Source: Thermoplasmatota archaeon (GTDB lineage Archaea; Thermoplasmatota; Thermoplasmata; RBG-16-68-12; JAJISG01). Taken from it: a DNA stretch of 5,919 nt. This document shows, piece by piece, positions 1 to 5,587 of the stretch. The notes below the pieces were generated by a model. It was not told where the DNA came from, did no database searches, and saw only the letters and a list, made by a program, of their open reading frames with translations. The position numbers and the translations under genes are program-made. Numbering within the stretch: the first letter of the stretch is position 1; each line of letters opens with the position of its first letter. The DNA lies in assembly GCA_022848835.1 (NCBI GenBank), contig JAJISG010000002.1:1-5919 (forward strand), in the 5' to 3' direction.

Positions 1-137
1 TAATCAAGGAAGTTCCTGCCAAGGAAACTGTAACCGTAAGTTTCGTGGCAGGGCGCCTCGGAAGCTTCACGTTCAAGTGCCAGATTGTCCTGGGAGAACA
101 TCTCTTAGAAAGGGGAACTTTGACCGTCATTGAGTAG
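1..137 (+). CDS. C-terminal fragment of a probable cupredoxin-domain protein (5' end outside window)
   Basis: An open frame enters from the left edge (first full codon at 3) and ends at TAG 135-137, giving 44 residues. The fragment reads as beta-rich sequence: PAKETVTVSFVAGRLGSFTF, then a Cys, a His seven residues later, and a closing GTLTVIE strand. In blue-copper (cupredoxin) domains the last strands have this form: an aromatic strand leading to the Cys ligand, a loop carrying His and often Met, then a G-T-L-x-V strand at the end of the domain. Such proteins carry electrons outside the cell or form CuA-type sites. The Cys-to-His spacing here is longer than the usual plastocyanin or azurin loop, and no Met follows the His, so copper binding is not certain. 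The first His ligand would lie upstream of the window. It is convergent with the membrane protein gene ending at 249. The domain call rests on motif shape only. Confidence 0.55.
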   Translation, partial: IKEVPAKETVTVSFVAGRLGSFTFKCQIVLGEHLLERGTLTVIE

Positions 138-142
138 TTGAG

Positions 143-158
143 CGAACCCGTAGGTTCG
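143..158. terminator. Small hairpin between convergent genes
   Basis: The arms CGAACC (143-148) and GGTTCG (153-158) are perfect inverted repeats around a four-base loop, beginning six bases after the TAG of the cupredoxin-like gene. The position suits a 3'-end or termination structure for the plus-strand transcript. No T-run follows, and archaeal termination relies mainly on T-runs, so the role is a guess. The rest of the convergent gap (138-248) shows nothing else I can support. Confidence 0.25.
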
Positions 159-248
159 AGGCCATGAGTCAGTGCTTGGGATGGTTGACCCCTCACCTCC
201 TGTGAATCAAAGACGCGTCGAAGCCAGCCAGTGTTCGGACTGGAGCCT

Positions 249-812
249 CTACTGGTGGGTCCTAGGGGCGGGGTTCGCATCCCGGACTACATCTGAGTCG
301 CCAACTTCGCTCGCCTTGCCATCAGCTCCACGTAATTCCGGAGGCTTACGTATTTCACCGACGGATTGTTGCCGATCGGCGCCAGCCCCAACAGGAAATA
401 GTGCGGATTCTCTTCGACTCAACACCAGATACCTCCCTGCATAACCAATCAACCTGTAAACGAAGACGACAACAGCACTGAGCAGCAACACACCGAAGAG
501 AATCTCCCCAATGAGGATCATCTGATAGAGGAGCCAGGCATGAAACGCAAGCAGCACAGCGAGCAGGGGCCCATAGATTCGAATTCTGCTGAGTTCCGCT
601 GTTGGGTCCTTGGGCACCGAAGTTACGGGCCCTCTTCTATAGAGGTTCCAGTAGTGAACGATTCGCCAGGCAAAGATGGTGATTGCCACAACTAGCAGAG
701 CTGCAAGGAGCGTATCGCCTCTAGCGACCATTCGTTGCAGCAGCCAGATGTGAAAGGCCAAGAGGGCCGCAAAAGTCCCTGAAAGAATGAGAGCTTTGTG
801 GCTAGTATCCAT
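249..812 (-). CDS. Four-helix membrane protein made of two tandem two-helix repeats, function unknown
   Basis: The preferred start is ATG 812-810, giving 187 residues and ending at TAG. A longer frame opens at GTG 905, but its extra 31 residues are polar and Pro/Gly/Arg-rich, while a TATA-like TTAATA (847-842) lies about 32 bases before the inner ATG and GAGGAG lies just before it. Hydrophobic segments fall at about residues 8-29, 34-53, 78-100 and 103-124. Residues 9-60 and 79-130 align without gaps at an offset of 70, with about 20 identities in 52 positions. These include LLAFHxWLL (17-25 and 87-95) and later Met, Gly, Phe, Arg and Tyr, so the protein is an internal duplication of a helical hairpin. 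Basic residues follow each hairpin (LYRR, LSRR). The last 55 or so residues are hydrophilic and look disordered. I do not recognise the family. The conserved in-membrane His and Trp could bind a cofactor or make helix contacts; this is speculation. Confidence 0.7.
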   Translation of the reverse strand: MDTSHKALILSGTFAALLAFHIWLLQRMVARGDTLLAALLVVAITIFAWRIVHYWNLYRRGPVTSVPKDPTAELSRIRIYGPLLAVLLAFHAWLLYQMILIGEILFGVLLLSAVVVFVYRLIGYAGRYLVLSRRESALFPVGAGADRQQSVGEIRKPPELRGADGKASEVGDSDVVRDANPAPRTHQ

Positions 813-841
813 GGCTCCTCGTCCCTCAAAAACCCCCCGAG

Positions 842-847
842 TATTAA
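842..847 (-). promoter_or_regulatory. TATA-like box for the duplicated membrane protein gene
   Basis: TTAATA on the minus strand lies about 32 bases upstream of ATG 812. It predicts transcription starting near 818, so the leader would be only a few bases and would include little or none of the GAGGAG at about 816-821. A G6T5 run (minus strand, 838-828) lies between the box and the start codon. No initiation data are available, so this is a consensus-and-spacing call. Confidence 0.4.
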
Positions 848-996
848 GGCCTTCTCCATATGGCCTTCCGTCAATCGGTATGGGACGACTCGGCCTCGAA
901 TCCACTGGTTATGCAAGCCTGCGCATCACCCTTGGCTCTGTATGTCAGTACAGCTCCCTCAGCATGACGCGTGGATCCAGAGGTCCCGCTCCAAGG

Positions 997-1599
997 CTAG
1001 AAGAGTCCACACCGCTTGCAGATTCCTGCCCCATTACAGGAAGGGCATCTGCTCCGAAACAGTAAAGCCGAGACCTCGCCCGCACCTTGGCAGTCCGGGC
1101 ATACACCACTATCGCCGCATTGAGCACACGACCGGACAATCCTCTCCCGGGCATACAGAAGCTCGTCGTTCCCAGGATGAATCTCCAAGGCCTTCTCGAA
1201 CAGTCGCATTACATCTTCCCTCATGCCTTTCCTGTCCATCCTGTCCAGGACTCCTGCCTTTAACATCAGCGCCTTGGCATTTGTGGGATCCACAGCAAGG
1301 ACCTTGTCCAGGCTCGTAACCGCCAGGTGGAAGGCGGTCCTCACCTCTGGGCTGTCCTGATAGGAGGGCCGCTCGCGCTTGACCATGGCCCTGACCTCGT
1401 CACGCCTCATATCCCTGGCCTTGCGAGAGAGCTTAACGCCATCTGCCAACAGGATCTGTTGGTAGAAATCGCGGACTCTTTCGTGGTCGGGGCTGAGGGC
1501 ATACCCCCTTTCGATGGCCTTCTTCGCCTCCTCAAACCTACCATCCTCCAATGACCTCTGAGCATTCACCAGAAACGAGGTCACATCTCCCTCAGGCAC
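997..1599 (-). CDS. TPR protein with C-terminal DnaJ-like zinc-binding array (four CxxC)
   Basis: The frame is open from a TAG at 1704-1702, with possible starts TTG 1641, GTG 1599 and GTG 1584. I choose GTG 1599 (200 residues) because a strong TATA box, ATTATATAC (1629-1621), lies about 26 bases upstream. That fits a leaderless transcript and would put the TTG before the transcript begins. Residues about 9-42 and 89-151 are helical and TPR-like (NAQRSLEDGRFEEAKKAIERG; LDKVLAVDPTNAKALMLKAG; LFEKALEIHPGNDELLYAR), with basic helical sequence between. The C-terminus has four CxxC motifs: Cys158/161, 167/170, 185/188 and 194/197. Pairs are spaced by five residues and several carry the CxxCxGxG form of the DnaJ cysteine-rich domain. 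Eight cysteines would suit two zinc ions. There is no J domain, so it is not DnaJ. A scaffold or chaperone-adaptor role is plausible but unproven. It follows the metal ABC operon on the same strand after a gap of about 119 bases. Confidence 0.75.
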   Translation of the reverse strand: MPEGDVTSFLVNAQRSLEDGRFEEAKKAIERGYALSPDHERVRDFYQQILLADGVKLSRKARDMRRDEVRAMVKRERPSYQDSPEVRTAFHLAVTSLDKVLAVDPTNAKALMLKAGVLDRMDRKGMREDVMRLFEKALEIHPGNDELLYARERIVRSCAQCGDSGVCPDCQGAGEVSALLFRSRCPSCNGAGICKRCGLF

Positions 1600-1620
1600 G
1601 TCTTCTCTAACGCCTCTTCC

Positions 1621-1629
1621 GTATATAAT
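1621..1629 (-). promoter_or_regulatory. TATA box of the TPR/zinc protein gene
   Basis: The minus strand reads ATTATATAC, preceded by AAGG in the place of a B-recognition element. Its centre (about 1625) is 26 bases from GTG 1599, the usual archaeal distance from TATA to transcription start. It lies inside the frame that would result from TTG 1641, which argues against that longer start. It also implies that this gene can be transcribed independently of the ABC operon upstream. Confidence 0.6.
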
Positions 1630-1697
1630 CCTTGAAAGCAACCCAGAAGCGACAGTACCCCTTTCGAATGCGCGGATACTGCATCCCAGGAGAGAGT

Positions 1698-1717
1698 AAA
1701 ACTAGCCTCGCGAGAGG
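1698..1717 (-). terminator. Possible terminator after the metal ABC operon
   Basis: One base past the permease stop codon, the minus strand has CCTC-TCGC-GAGG (1717-1706), a short four-base-stem hairpin. It is followed by TTTT (1701-1698) and a pyrimidine-rich stretch. The small stem and short T-run make it weak. It is consistent with an operon end here, because the next gene has its own TATA box. Confidence 0.35.
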
Positions 1718-1718
1718 A

Positions 1719-2552
1719 TCAGCCCTCCGGAGCAGCCATGATCCAATGATAGGATCTCTCACTGAGGACGACCACCGCGAAAAGGGATAGGCTCACGACG
1801 GCGATGGCTCCCCCAGGAGGCCAGTCGAAGAGAAAGGCCAGAAAAACGCCGCCAACCGTGGACACAAGGGCGAAGACGACGGCTAGGCCTAGAGACTGAC
1901 GGAAGCTGCGGGCGATGTGCTGGCTCGCTGCAGAGGGCACTACGAGCAAGGCTGACACCAGAAGGACGCCGACAATCTTGATGGAGGCTACTACCGCTAC
2001 AGCGGTCAGCACCGCGAACAAAATGTTCAGGCCGTGGGCGGGAAGCCCGCTCGCCTCCGCCGTCTCCTCGTCGAAGGTGAGGTAGAGGTACTCTTTGTAG
2101 AGCCCTACAACGACGACCATGAGAACGGCCACGAGGATGGCGAACAACAGCACGTCCTGCCAGGTCACAGTGAGGATGCTTCCGAAGAGAAAGCTGAGCA
2201 GGTTGATGTTGAAACCGCCGGCAGCGCTGGCGATGATGATTCCGAGGCCCAGACCCCCGCTCAACACGATGCCCAGCGCGGCATCGCCCCTGACGATTCC
2301 GCGGTGCTCAAGGATGTGGATTATCACCCCGCCAACCACGGCTGAGAGTAGTGCAAAGTAGAAGGGCGACACGCTGAAGAAGATGCCAAGGGCAACACCT
2401 CCAAAGGATGCATGGGCGAGGGAGTCTCCCAGCAGCGACATCCCTCGGAGGATGATGAATGTGCCCATGACCGCGGCGGCCACTGCCACCAGAACCCCGG
2501 CGACCAGTGCCCTCTGCATGAAGCCGAAGAGCAGGGCGTCTAGTATGGTCAC
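1719..2552 (-). CDS. znuB: Zinc/manganese ABC transporter, permease (ZnuB/MntB family)
   Basis: This 277-residue protein is the membrane channel of a high-affinity metal uptake ABC transporter of the ZnuB/MntB/TroC family (ABC-3 type). It is almost entirely hydrophobic, with about eight or nine helices. Family marks include LRGMSLLGDSLAHASFGG (about 35-52), FLFGSIL (121-127), the loop LTFDEETAEASGLPA (158-172) and the very typical VGVLLVSALLVVPSAAS (194-210), then DWPPGG (243-248) before the last helix. Length is normal. The start is GTG 2552-2550, ten bases after the ATPase stop, with GGGGGAAG just upstream as a Shine-Dalgarno, so translation probably follows from the polycistronic message. 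The metal is not settled by sequence: the family carries Zn(II), Mn(II) or Fe(II). The symbol is given for the family. Confidence 0.93.
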   Translation of the reverse strand: MTILDALLFGFMQRALVAGVLVAVAAAVMGTFIILRGMSLLGDSLAHASFGGVALGIFFSVSPFYFALLSAVVGGVIIHILEHRGIVRGDAALGIVLSGGLGLGIIIASAAGGFNINLLSFLFGSILTVTWQDVLLFAILVAVLMVVVVGLYKEYLYLTFDEETAEASGLPAHGLNILFAVLTAVAVVASIKIVGVLLVSALLVVPSAASQHIARSFRQSLGLAVVFALVSTVGGVFLAFLFDWPPGGAIAVVSLSLFAVVVLSERSYHWIMAAPEG

Positions 2553-2562
2553 AATCTTCCCC

Positions 2563-3315
2563 CTAGTGGATATGCGTCGCGGCGGCGAAGGGCGTCCCGT
2601 AGGTCTGAACCAGTTGATCCGCCGTGAGTCCTTCGGCCGCCGACTGGTGGCAGACCAGTCTTCTGTTTATGCAGGCCACCGTCTTCGCGATTCGGAGCAC
2701 AGCGCCCAGGTCATGGGTTGCGAGAAGGATTGTAAGACCCTGCTCATCATTGAGCTCCTTGAGGAACCTGTAGAACTGTTCCTGGGTTCCTGGATCCACG
2801 CCCGCCGTAGGCTCGTCGAGTATGAGGAAGTCTGGCGTCGAAGCTAGAGCGCGCGCGATGAGGACTCTCTGCTTCTCTCCGCCTGAAAGGTCTCCGATTC
2901 GTCGCCGACTCTTGGCGGTCATGCCGACCGTTTCAAGGGCTGAGTCGATGGCAGCCCTGTCCTCAGTAGAGAGGAATCGAAACATTCCGCGACGGACCAC
3001 CCTGCCCAAGGATGCCACCTCCCACACAGAGGCGGGGAACCTGGGATCGAAGTTCGTGGCGTGCTGCGGTATGTAGCCGATGCGATACCAATCCACAAAA
3101 TCGGTGACATCCACCCCGAACAGCCTGACAGTCCCCGTGAGCGGCCTGAGGACTCCCATGACTGCCTTGATCAGGGTTGTCTTGCCCGCCCCATTCTGCC
3201 CAATGAGAGCGACGAAGTCGCCTGTCGGTATCTGAAGGGATATGTCTTCGAGTACCTGAGTACCGTTGAGCTGAATTCCTACCTCTCGAACATCAACTAC
3301 GTTTCTCACGAGCAT
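2563..3315 (-). CDS. znuC: Zinc/manganese ABC transporter, ATP-binding protein (ZnuC/MntA family)
   Basis: This 250-residue cytoplasmic ATPase drives the neighbouring permease as a dimer. All motifs are intact: Walker A GQNGAGKTT (39-47), Q-loop Gln84 in GYIPQ, signature LSGGEKQR (143-150), Walker B FLILDEPT (163-170, catalytic Glu168), D-loop GVDP (172-175) and switch His201 in ATHD. The FPASVWEVASLGR stretch (93-105), which contacts the permease, is typical of the ZnuC/MntB metal group rather than other ABC importers. The C-terminus ends THIH, a short echo of the His-rich tails of some members. The start ATG 3315-3313 lies inside the end of the binding-protein gene (10-base overlap), with only a weak GGTTGAG ahead of it, so translational coupling is likely. 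GTG at codon 3 is an alternative start. Confidence 0.95.
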   Translation of the reverse strand: MLVRNVVDVREVGIQLNGTQVLEDISLQIPTGDFVALIGQNGAGKTTLIKAVMGVLRPLTGTVRLFGVDVTDFVDWYRIGYIPQHATNFDPRFPASVWEVASLGRVVRRGMFRFLSTEDRAAIDSALETVGMTAKSRRRIGDLSGGEKQRVLIARALASTPDFLILDEPTAGVDPGTQEQFYRFLKELNDEQGLTILLATHDLGAVLRIAKTVACINRRLVCHQSAAEGLTADQLVQTYGTPFAAATHIH

Positions 3316-4232
3316 CTCAACCCGATGCGGAGGTTTGTCAGGTTATTCCTCATGATGGAGAAATAGGTTCGGTCCGATGATGCATCAATGGACGTCAATC
3401 CTTCGACCGGATCCAGAGGTAGTGTCTTGCCGCCAATCTCTTCAGCAACTACATCAGCAGCCCCTGCAGCGACCAGGGGCTCCGTATAGATGATGGTGAG
3501 ATTGTACGTCAAGGCGTAGTCGATGAGTGCACGAATGCGGGCGGGACCCGGCCCTACTTCTGGATCTAAGGAGATGGACTCCAAGGTGAGGTTGTACCGG
3601 CGGGCGAAATAGGTGAAAGCGGCATGAGACGCGATAAACGTCCGGAACTCGCATCCCTTCAAGCCCTCTAGGATCTCTGCATGAAGCGCTTCAAGGTCAG
3701 CCAAGAGGCCTTCAGCACGTTCTCGATATCCTGCCTCGTAGTCAGGATCGATCTGGATCAGCGCATCCCGTATCTTGGGGACCTGCTGCTGAGCCATGAT
3801 CGGATCCAACCAGATGTGGGGATCGATCCTGGGTATCTCACCCGTCTCCAGCGTTACCAGGTCGCGACCCTCCGAAGTCGCGACCGCAGGCGGAGCCTCC
3901 GGGACAGCGGCGAGTAGCTCAGGAATGAAGGTCTCGAACCGCGCGTGAATGTATACTACCAGATCGGCGGCAGCCACCGATAACACGTCCCCGGGACTCG
4001 GCTCCCAGTCATGGGGCTCAACCCCAGGCGGCACCAGGGCCTGAACCCTTACATCGGTCCCAACGAGACGTGTAGTGAACTCCTGTAGTGGATAGAATGA
4101 TGTGATGATGGAGAGCCTGGCAGGGGGTTCCTGTTCCGGGAGGAGGGCGACGAATGCGGCGCTGACGAGGGTAGTAAGAACCACGGCCAGTCCAATCACG
4201 ACCCCAATCCTCTTGGTCCGCGTTAGGGTCAT
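3306..4232 (-). CDS. znuA: Zinc/manganese ABC transporter, solute-binding protein (ZnuA/TroA family)
   Basis: This 308-residue cluster A-1 metal-binding protein (PF01297, ZnuA/TroA/MntC type) captures the metal outside the cell and delivers it to the permease. Residues 9-31 are one hydrophobic segment after a basic N-terminus (RTKR). There is no lipobox cysteine, so it is probably held by an uncleaved signal anchor or cut by signal peptidase I. Metal ligands can be placed by family pattern: His74 (EPHDWEPSP), His139 (DPHIWLDP), His203 (SHAAFTYFARRY), and a C-terminal acidic ligand, probably Asp274 (LPLDP). The domain opens with TSFYPLQEFTTRLVG, as usual. The His-rich loop of many zinc-specific ZnuA proteins is absent, which leaves Zn and Mn both possible. 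The start ATG 4232-4230 sits about 30 bases below a TATA-like box and is probably leaderless. This is the first gene of the operon and overlaps the ATPase start by 10 bases. Confidence 0.93.
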   Translation of the reverse strand: MTLTRTKRIGVVIGLAVVLTTLVSAAFVALLPEQEPPARLSIITSFYPLQEFTTRLVGTDVRVQALVPPGVEPHDWEPSPGDVLSVAAADLVVYIHARFETFIPELLAAVPEAPPAVATSEGRDLVTLETGEIPRIDPHIWLDPIMAQQQVPKIRDALIQIDPDYEAGYRERAEGLLADLEALHAEILEGLKGCEFRTFIASHAAFTYFARRYNLTLESISLDPEVGPGPARIRALIDYALTYNLTIIYTEPLVAAGAADVVAEEIGGKTLPLDPVEGLTSIDASSDRTYFSIMRNNLTNLRIGLRCS

Positions 4233-4241
4233 TCGACCCTA
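4224..4241. promoter_or_regulatory. 18-base palindrome over the metal operon start: candidate metalloregulator operator
   Basis: The sequence TAGGGTCATTCGACCCTA has perfect seven-base arms around a four-base centre. It covers the start codon (4232-4230) and the transcription start predicted by the TATA box at 4262-4256. A repressor bound here would block initiation. Dimeric DtxR/MntR/IdeR-type metal repressors, common in archaea, bind palindromes of about this size. The sequence only loosely resembles the bacterial DtxR consensus, so the regulator family is inferred. Confidence 0.5.
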
Positions 4242-4255
4242 GTACCCGCAGCTCG

Positions 4256-4262
4256 TTATTAA
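4256..4262 (-). promoter_or_regulatory. TATA box of the metal ABC operon
   Basis: TTAATAA on the minus strand has its centre 26-27 bases upstream of ATG 4232, preceded by AAAGGAC where a B-recognition element would sit. The spacing predicts a leaderless message for the binding-protein gene. The box lies in the 69-base gap after the protease stop codon, so the operon has its own promoter. Confidence 0.6.
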
Positions 4263-4301
4263 GTCCTTTACATCTCTCCAGGATGAAGATCACACGCCTT
4301 G

Positions 4302-5468
4302 TTAGCGATTAGATCCGCTTGGCTCGCGACGTTCTGCCATGGAGAGAAGGGCCTCCACCCGGCGGTGACCAGAGGGATGAGTGTAGAGGAGAGCTTCCAC
4401 GACAGCAGGAGGGGTCGCGTCCGAGAGATTCTGGTTGTGGAGCTTGATCAGCGCGCTGGCCAGGCTGCGAGGGTGTCCACTCAGAGAAGCCCCTATGATA
4501 TCGGCCCGAGACTCTCTTCTGCGAGAGACGTATCTGCTCAGGGGGCCAGTTGCAGTCCGGAAAAGGATGGCGAACAGGGCGAAAAGGGGCAGATTTGCAA
4601 TTTGTGAGAGGCCTGATATCCCGAAGTGAGACATGGTGGACCTGACGAAGAGGTCTGAGAGGAGGAGAGCCACGAGAGAAGTAGAGGCCGAAAGGAGGAG
4701 GTAGAACGCAGAGTCACGTTGGACATGGTGGGCGAGTTCGTGAGCCAAGATGCCCTCCACCTCGTCTGTCGTGTAGTTCCTCAGGATGTGGTCGCTCAGG
4801 AGAATCCTCCTGGTGTGACCCAGCCCCGCCAGGGCCGCGGTGCCGCGCTCCGTCTTGGGACTGGACCTGACCTCGTAGACGCCCATCACCTTGACTCCCG
4901 CTCTATCCGCCAGATCCTCGAGTCTCTCCACCACATCGGTGTCCTCCATTCTCCTCACCCTGTAGAAGAGGGGCAGGAAGAGGACCGGGGCAACATAGCC
5001 AGCGACGAGCGTAAAGCCCACGCTCAGCATCCAGAAGACGAGCCACCAGAGGGTTCCGAAGTTGCGTATGGACCAGTAGAGAGCCTCTATGGCCACGACG
5101 GCGAAGAGGAGACCGAATGCCAGGGACTTCATGCGATCTCCGGCCCAGGAAGGCCAGGATTGTTTTGTCAGACCGTACTTTAGGTCAGACTGCCTCCCTA
5201 CGACTCGAATTGGTAGGGACAGGACGTTCAGGAAGACATATGCCACAGACACATAGAGGGCGACGATGAGCCAGGGGCTGGAGTTCGAGTTGTGGGCCCA
5301 GGACTCGAGGCGGAGAGAGATTCCCGAAGGTAGTGAGGCGAAGGTAAGCGTGGAGAAAAACGCAAGGGAAAGAAGGCTGAGAAGAATTGCCTCTCTTTGA
5401 TACCTTTTGGCTAGGAGCTGTTTCGCCTCGTCAAACTCGAGGTCGTCCTCGGGGTCATCACCCATCAT
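4302..5468 (-). CDS. M48 family membrane zinc metalloprotease, Ste24/HtpX-like
   Basis: This 388-residue membrane zinc endopeptidase should act in protein quality control or, as in eukaryotic Ste24, on membrane-associated substrates. The zinc site is HELAHH (243-248: ligands His243 and His247, catalytic Glu244), and the third ligand is probably Glu319 in RRRESRAD. The upstream half has helices at about 27-48, 66-88, 114-135 and 139-167. The stretch with LSLPIRVVGRQSDLKYGL, SWPSWAGDRMKSL, and then WW(140-141) through PVLFLPLFYRVRRMED resembles the N-terminal domain of the Ste24/CAAX protease group (Peptidase_M48_N), more than short bacterial HtpX. TAALAGLGHTRRILLSDHIL (210-229) matches the beta-strand region before the active site. 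Two helices follow at about 255-274 and 290-310, then HPSGHRRVEALL near the end. The start is ATG 5468 (a second ATG follows immediately). The N-terminus is acidic and cytoplasmic. Substrates are unknown. Confidence 0.88.
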   Translation of the reverse strand: MMGDDPEDDLEFDEAKQLLAKRYQREAILLSLLSLAFFSTLTFASLPSGISLRLESWAHNSNSSPWLIVALYVSVAYVFLNVLSLPIRVVGRQSDLKYGLTKQSWPSWAGDRMKSLAFGLLFAVVAIEALYWSIRNFGTLWWLVFWMLSVGFTLVAGYVAPVLFLPLFYRVRRMEDTDVVERLEDLADRAGVKVMGVYEVRSSPKTERGTAALAGLGHTRRILLSDHILRNYTTDEVEGILAHELAHHVQRDSAFYLLLSASTSLVALLLSDLFVRSTMSHFGISGLSQIANLPLFALFAILFRTATGPLSRYVSRRRESRADIIGASLSGHPRSLASALIKLHNQNLSDATPPAVVEALLYTHPSGHRRVEALLSMAERREPSGSNR

Positions 5469-5489
5469 GATGATTATGACTGTATGCCC

Positions 5490-5497
5490 CTTATCCC
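5490..5497 (-). promoter_or_regulatory. Weak TATA-like box for the protease gene
   Basis: The minus strand reads GGATAAGG, about 25 bases upstream of ATG 5468. It is poor in A/T for a TATA box, but the spacing would give a leaderless message, and no Shine-Dalgarno precedes the start codon. This is a low-confidence call. Confidence 0.3.
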
Positions 5498-5514
5498 CTT
5501 GCCATCGCCGAAAA

Positions 5515-5550
5515 CCGCGGAAAATTGGGGCCTGCCAATTCCTGCCGCGG
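5515..5550. repeat. Nested inverted repeat in the divergent promoter region
   Basis: Two identical CCGCGG palindromes (5515-5520 and 5545-5550) flank an inner inverted repeat, AATTGG (5523-5528) with CCAATT (5535-5540), around the six-base centre GGCCTG. The right arm ends four bases before the TTTAAA box of the ATP synthase gene. The structure lies between the two divergent promoters, so it could be an activator or repressor site acting on one or both. Confidence 0.45.
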
Positions 5551-5554
5551 AAGG

Positions 5555-5560
5555 TTTAAA
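5555..5560 (+). promoter_or_regulatory. TATA box of the ATP synthase operon
   Basis: GGTTTAAAT centred near 5557 is a good archaeal TATA element 31 bases before ATG 5588. It predicts transcription from about 5583 and a leader of only a few bases, which fits the lack of any Shine-Dalgarno before the ATG. Confidence 0.6.
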
Positions 5561-5587
5561 TCGACCCCTAAGTTAGGTCTGCCGCCA

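Noticed and set aside
143..165. GGTTCGAGGCC looks like a tRNA T-loop.
   Set aside because: The stem does not pair, and the needed upstream part would overlap the end of the cupredoxin-like gene. The hairpin explanation is simpler.
270..290. GGGGTTCGCATCCC resembles a tRNA T-arm on the plus strand.
   Set aside because: The stem has a mismatch, no matching acceptor strand is found about 70 bases upstream, and the sequence is the coding tail of the membrane protein on the other strand.
692..916. A second minus-strand frame beginning near the membrane protein gene, with a start (MEKALILGG) that echoes the real one (HKALILSG).
   Set aside because: It loses hydrophobic pattern after a few residues, overlaps the real gene in another frame and crosses the TATA-like box. 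The resemblance is probably chance.
938..953. Short inverted repeat CTGTA/TACAG in the gap between the TPR/zinc gene and the membrane protein gene.
   Set aside because: Only five bases per arm with no T-run and no promoter close by; weak enough to be chance. The rest of the 813-996 gap holds the TATA-like box and nothing else I can support.
798..1319. Long plus-strand open frame of 173 codons.
   Set aside because: Its composition is Ser/Pro/Arg/His-rich low quality, typical of the reverse strand of GC-rich genes, and it is opposite the TPR/zinc gene and a gap.
2383..2847. Plus-strand open frame of 154 codons across the permease/ATPase junction.
   Set aside because: It is antisense to two clear ABC transporter genes and shows no domain-like sequence.
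4719..5183. Plus-strand open frame of 154 codons.
   Set aside because: It is antisense to the M48 protease and contains only shadow-type His/Pro/Glu-rich sequence.
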